DNA of 8,770 nt, taken from contig JAEENZ010000189.1 in the NCBI GenBank assembly GCA_016283985.1, positions 1 to 8,770 of the forward strand, read 5' to 3'. Of the stretch, positions 6,596 through 8,770 are shown one piece after another. This DNA is from Bacteroidales bacterium. GTDB lineage: Bacteria; Bacteroidota; Bacteroidia; Bacteroidales; UBA932. Each line of letters opens with the position of its first letter. Position 1 is the first letter of the stretch. Below the pieces are notes generated by a model that searched no databases, was not told the origin of the DNA, and was given only the letters and a program-made list of their open reading frames with translations. A program made the translations under genes and the position numbers.

Positions 6596-7519
6596 TTATT
6601 TACCATACGCGGCAGGAGCGACTCCAAAGTACTCCTTGAACGCGCTGGAAAAATAGGAAGCTGAAGAGAAGCCACACCTGGAAGCGATTTCGCTTATGCT
6701 GGCGCTCCCCTCCTTCAGCATTCCGGCAGCAAGATCCATCCTCATCTTTTTGATAATATCAGATGGGGATGGACTGTTTTCTGCCTTGAGCTTGCGGTTC
6801 AGATGCACGCGGCTCATGCCAAGGGCTGCCGCCACATCTTCCACTCCGAAGTTCGGATTTGTAAAGTTCGCCTTTATGATTTCCAGCACTTTGGCGGCAA
6901 ACTCACCGTCGCTTACGCGCGGGCGGGATTCCTCCGGTTTTTCTGCCGGCGCGGTTGTTTTGGCAGGACGCGGGCTGATTTCAGCCGGTTTTTCTGCCGG
7001 CGCAGGGGTTTCGGAGGAGTGAGGAGTAACAGAATTGTCAGCGAGCGGCTGCACAGCAGGAATAGCAGGTGATTTTGTAACATTGCGCCTGTTCTTGAGA
7101 AATTGCCAGATGAACAAAGCAAAGAACAAAATTGCAAGTGTCGGCATCCACCACGAGCCATACCAAGGGCGCTGTAGCGGCTCCGGAGCAGGCTTCTCCA
7201 CAACGGTTTCTTCTTTTGTAACAGGTGCAGACAGGGCATCGGCAACACTTTGAGGCAGCCCGGTCTGCTTTACAAAACCGGAAAAAGAGGTGTAAGAATA
7301 AACGGCGCCTTCTGCGTCTTTTATCCATAGAACACCCTCATTATCAAAGGATATGGCAACAACATTGTTGCATGAAAAGTCCCCCTTTTCGAAAGAATAA
7401 TTGAAAGCCTTGCCATTCTTCCCCACCCGCACGAGCCCGCGGGCCGAAGTAGCAATCCACATCGAGCTGTCTGCAGGGCTGACAGCAGTGGCGTTGACCG
7501 ATTGTGTTTCTGATACCAT
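6596..7519 (-). CDS. Membrane-anchored AraC-family regulator with short two-component-regulator propeller segment
   Basis: A 307-residue protein in three parts. Residues about 8-80 look like two Reg_prop-type propeller repeats (WIATSARGLVRVG at 21-33, LWIKDAEGAVYSY at 64-76), the sensor repeats of Bacteroidota hybrid two-component systems. Residues 123-141 form one transmembrane helix followed by KNRR, which by the positive-inside rule puts the C-terminal half in the cytoplasm. A Pro/Ala/Glu linker (151-202) with an internal duplication leads to an AraC DNA-binding domain at about 207-307: first helix-turn-helix around 226-245, second around 274-296 (ISEIASRCGFSSASYFSSAF). There is no kinase, receiver, YYY domain or clear signal peptide, so it resembles a strongly reduced HTCS-like sensor acting in one step. 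The ATG at 7519 is chosen because a good promoter box ends 4 bases before it; a TTG at 7594 would extend through that promoter. Targets are unknown. Confidence 0.85.
   Translation of the reverse strand: MVSETQSVNATAVSPADSSMWIATSARGLVRVGKNGKAFNYSFEKGDFSCNNVVAISFDNEGVLWIKDAEGAVYSYTSFSGFVKQTGLPQSVADALSAPVTKEETVVEKPAPEPLQRPWYGSWWMPTLAILFFALFIWQFLKNRRNVTKSPAIPAVQPLADNSVTPHSSETPAPAEKPAEISPRPAKTTAPAEKPEESRPRVSDGEFAAKVLEIIKANFTNPNFGVEDVAAALGMSRVHLNRKLKAENSPSPSDIIKKMRMDLAAGMLKEGSASISEIASRCGFSSASYFSSAFKEYFGVAPAAYGK
6921..7003 (-). repeat. In-frame 51-base tandem duplication inside the linker of the AraC regulator
   Basis: The 19-base word ccggtttttctgccggcgc occurs at 6934-6952 and again at 6985-7003, exactly 51 bases (17 codons) apart. 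Weaker similarity extends to the left of each copy (gggc..gatt.c). In the protein it produces two copies of APAEKP, each followed by a short acidic stretch and PR, so it lengthens the linker without breaking the frame. Confidence 0.8.
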
Positions 7520-7523
7520 GTTA

Positions 7524-7531
7524 CAAAAATA
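7524..7531 (-). promoter_or_regulatory. Bacteroidota -7 box for the AraC regulator, near-leaderless
   Basis: Read on the minus strand this is TATTTTTG (TAnnTTTG), preceded by TTG at 7554-7552 with 20 bases between, close to the expected -33 spacing. The start codon follows only 4 bases after the box (TTTGTAACATG), so the transcript would begin at or next to the ATG. Confidence 0.65.
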
Positions 7532-7573
7532 AATTATTATTCTCAAAAACGCAAGAAGTTTGGCAAAACATTC

Positions 7574-7629
7574 CCCCACGTAGTTTTGGGGCAAAATTAA
7601 CAGGAGATCATTTGGTCTCCTGCTTTTTT
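7574..7629 (-). terminator. Probable terminator of the membrane-protein gene (two tandem hairpins)
   Basis: A perfect 7-bp stem, CAGGAGA (7601-7607) with TCTCCTG (7616-7622), encloses an 8-base loop that contains the TGA stop (7608-7610) of the gene read from the right. On the minus strand the stem is followed by TTAATTTT; on the plus strand by C and six T (7624-7629), so it could act in both directions. A second, weaker hairpin lies beyond it (CCCCA 7574-7578 with TGGGG 7587-7591). The minus-strand U tract is imperfect. Confidence 0.55.
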
Positions 7630-8387
7630 AAAAACTTATCCTTGACTTCTTTCGAAAATGTATCTGGCCCTGCGGCGCCACCACCAAACATGAAGGCCAC
7701 GTGGTCGTTATAAGGAATCAGGTGATAGTCGGACAGTGCTTCCTGACGTTGTTCGTCATTCATCGGGGATAAATAAACCCTATATAAATACATCCCCATC
7801 CCAACACGTTTGTATCCAATATTGCAATACTCAGGGAAATGTGTTTCAATCCGTATGCATCCTATGTCCTTAAGCCTTTTCTTTATAGATTGAAACTCTT
7901 CTTCATCCAGGCCCACCTCACTCATTAATACTGTTTTAAGTGAATCGGAAACGTTCCAACCACCATTTTTAGACGTGTGGAATGACGCCACTTTGCCATG
8001 CTCAAATTCGAGCAACATAGTCTGCCCTTCATCTAAAGCAGCTTGGGTAAAAGTCACCAATTCTTCTATTCCCGTTCCTTGTTTTTCATAATGCCTGGCC
8101 ATTTTATCAGGATCGCATTTATTAACAGGAACCACGAGCAGCAGAAACCCAAGAATGGCAATAACAATAACACCGGTATAGATAGATATTGCTGTTTTAT
8201 GGTGTCCTCCTATCACAACCAGACTACGGACAATGGCGACTATGGCCCAAATAACCATTGCCACAACCAACCATCGCATTGACATTAGCAACCATATGCC
8301 CCCATATGGTTCCAGATACAGGATCAGCAGAAATATGGCCAATACTGATAACGGAATATAATGCCACCAGTAATGATCGATCTTCAT
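7608..8387 (-). CDS. Three-segment membrane protein of unknown function (259 aa)
   Basis: I do not recognise a named family. The N-terminal third is strongly hydrophobic, with predicted transmembrane stretches at about 10-25, 31-59 (long enough for one long or two short helices) and 67-88. A soluble C-terminal domain of about 170 residues follows (91-259). It contains an acidic/helical patch (157-175) and a late conserved-looking stretch IPYNDHVAFMF at 224-234 followed by GGGAAG. No catalytic motif stands out. ATG at 8387 is chosen because a -7 promoter box covers the only upstream alternative, a TTG at 8417. The gene is clearly AT-richer (about 40% GC in the parts I counted) than the genes to its left (near 60% in the barrel gene), which hints at a different history. 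It is monocistronic by layout: its own promoter upstream and a hairpin across its stop. Confidence 0.8.
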   Translation of the reverse strand: MKIDHYWWHYIPLSVLAIFLLILYLEPYGGIWLLMSMRWLVVAMVIWAIVAIVRSLVVIGGHHKTAISIYTGVIVIAILGFLLLVVPVNKCDPDKMARHYEKQGTGIEELVTFTQAALDEGQTMLLEFEHGKVASFHTSKNGGWNVSDSLKTVLMSEVGLDEEEFQSIKKRLKDIGCIRIETHFPEYCNIGYKRVGMGMYLYRVYLSPMNDEQRQEALSDYHLIPYNDHVAFMFGGGAAGPDTFSKEVKDKFLKKQETK

Positions 8388-8414
8388 AACAGGATTATTT
8401 CTTTGGTTTTCAAA

Positions 8415-8422
8415 CAAAGATA
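8415..8422 (-). promoter_or_regulatory. Bacteroidota -7 box for the three-segment membrane protein
   Basis: Read on the minus strand this is TATCTTTG, an exact TAnnTTTG match. The chosen ATG (8387) lies 27 bases beyond the box, giving a leader of about 24 bases. The region upstream is T/A-rich (GTTTTCTGGGAAAAAG) but has no clear -33 TTG. The box covers the competing TTG start at 8417, which argues against that start. Confidence 0.6.
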
Positions 8423-8509
8423 CTACTTTTTCCCAGAAAACGATGCGAATGCCGATCCGCGCCGGATGGGCTTACTCAAAACAGATGTATACCTTCCCTA
8501 ACTTAGTTA

Positions 8510-8621
8510 CGCCGTGGAACTAACCACTTGATAACCAGCTATTTGCGCTCTTTGCCTTCCATTGCCCAAAGGAAGGCAAAATAGGCAAATCGCTATAAAT
8601 AAGCATGTTAGCTCCACGCCG
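8510..8621. repeat. 112-base quasi-palindrome (long imperfect hairpin)
   Basis: The two halves pair around a single axis between 8565 and 8566. The inner stem is perfect over 10 bp (TTTGCCTTCC 8551-8560 with GGAAGGCAAA 8571-8580, loop ATTGCCCAAA). After a 4x4 internal loop, AGCTATTTGC (8537-8546) pairs with GCAAATCGCT (8585-8594) with one mismatch. After a poorly paired segment (8525-8536/8595-8606), the outer stem 8510-8524 pairs with 8607-8621 with two mismatches. All three stems share the same axis with no net shift. It could be a MITE or other palindromic mobile element, or a structured RNA/DNA element. No target-site duplication is evident. Confidence 0.75.
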
Positions 8622-8645
8622 CCCAGATTCCTGTAGAGGCGTCAA

Positions 8646-8679
8646 ACGAAAACTGCTGGCCGCAGCCAGCAGTTTTCGT
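8646..8679. terminator. Strong bidirectional hairpin terminator candidate
   Basis: A perfect 15-bp stem (ACGAAAACTGCTGGC 8646-8660 with GCCAGCAGTTTTCGT 8665-8679) has a 4-base loop CGCA. The GC-rich core is flanked by AAAA on one side and TTTT on the other, the usual layout of a terminator that works in both directions. It probably ends a transcript entering from beyond the right edge on the minus strand, insulating the promoter at 8415-8422, or a plus-strand transcript covering the quasi-palindrome. The U tracts are short (TTTT), which limits confidence. Confidence 0.6.
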
Positions 8680-8770
8680 AGCCCCTAGTGACATAATATC
8701 GAACTTTTTTCTGGAGGATCTGGAAAGAATATGGGAACTCAAAAAGTGGATTCCAGACCCTTGTAATCTA

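Larger units (their letters stand above)
8423..8770. other. Gene-free stretch with strong secondary-structure elements
   Basis: I see no credible coding sequence here on either strand. Contents: the upstream part of the promoter at 8415-8422, a small palindrome ATCCG-CGC-CGGAT at 8455-8467, the 112-base quasi-palindrome 8510-8621, the 15-bp hairpin 8646-8679, a T6 run at 8705-8710, and an inverted pair TCTGGAA (8719-8725)/TTCCAGA (8751-8757). The right edge cuts off whatever follows. I found no TAnnTTTG promoter box inside the stretch. Confidence 0.6.

Noticed and set aside
7520..7594. TTG start that would extend the AraC regulator by 25 residues
   Set aside because: The extension runs through an exact TAnnTTTG promoter box with a TTG at near -33 spacing, so it is probably not transcribed as coding sequence. 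Kept as an alternative in the topology finding.
8510..8621. Quasi-palindrome as an integron attC site
   Set aside because: Both R-box-like words miss the consensus by one base, the stem continues about 10 bp outside them, no integrase or second attC-like site is visible, and the adjacent gene has its own promoter.
8731..8766. ATG-initiated 11-codon frame on the plus strand
   Set aside because: Too short, with no promoter box or conserved feature.
8639..8767. Short open frame on the minus strand near the right edge
   Set aside because: About 40 codons with no start supported by a promoter, running through the perfect hairpin at 8646-8679 and lacking any recognisable sequence.

Overview
The window looks like chromosomal DNA of a Bacteroidota species, most likely Bacteroidales with a fairly GC-rich genome. 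The sequence itself points there. Four -7 boxes of the Bacteroidota form TAnnTTTG sit just upstream of gene starts. No start has a Shine-Dalgarno sequence that decides it. The gene families are also typical of the group: a POTRA-less Omp85-type barrel, a membrane-anchored AraC regulator with two-component-regulator propeller repeats, and a Bacteroidota-type AMP-binding ligase.

Left block (1-4242, minus strand): four genes read right to left in a tightly overlapped operon. The order is a lipoprotein of unknown function, an acyl-CoA/acyl-ACP synthetase of the AMP-binding family, dCMP deaminase, and an S41 C-terminal-processing peptidase cut by the left window edge. The junctions overlap by 11, 4 and 4 bases, so translation is probably coupled. 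The functions (envelope, lipid, nucleotide, proteolysis) look unrelated, as is common for housekeeping operons in this group.

Middle block (4243-6595, plus strand): a 63-base divergent intergenic region holds back-to-back promoters. The plus-strand operon encodes an outer-membrane beta-barrel of the BamA/TamA (Omp85) superfamily without POTRA domains. One base after its stop comes a secreted alkaline-phosphatase-superfamily phosphodiesterase or phosphatase with a full set of metal ligands.

Right block (6596-8387, minus strand): a short single-pass AraC-type regulator ends with its stop codon directly against the stop of the phosphodiesterase gene. Upstream of it is an AT-richer three-segment membrane protein of unknown function with its own promoter. 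A hairpin overlapping that gene's stop codon probably acts as its terminator.

Right end (8423-8770): no convincing gene. It holds a 112-base quasi-palindrome symmetric about 8565/8566 and, just beyond it, a perfect 15-bp hairpin with A4/T4 flanks that looks like a bidirectional terminator.

I found no CRISPR array, tRNA, rRNA, transposase, integrase or complete defence system. The observations most worth a second look are the quasi-palindrome, the minimal membrane-tethered AraC protein, the near-leaderless promoter/start arrangement shared by two genes, and the barrel-phosphoesterase pair.
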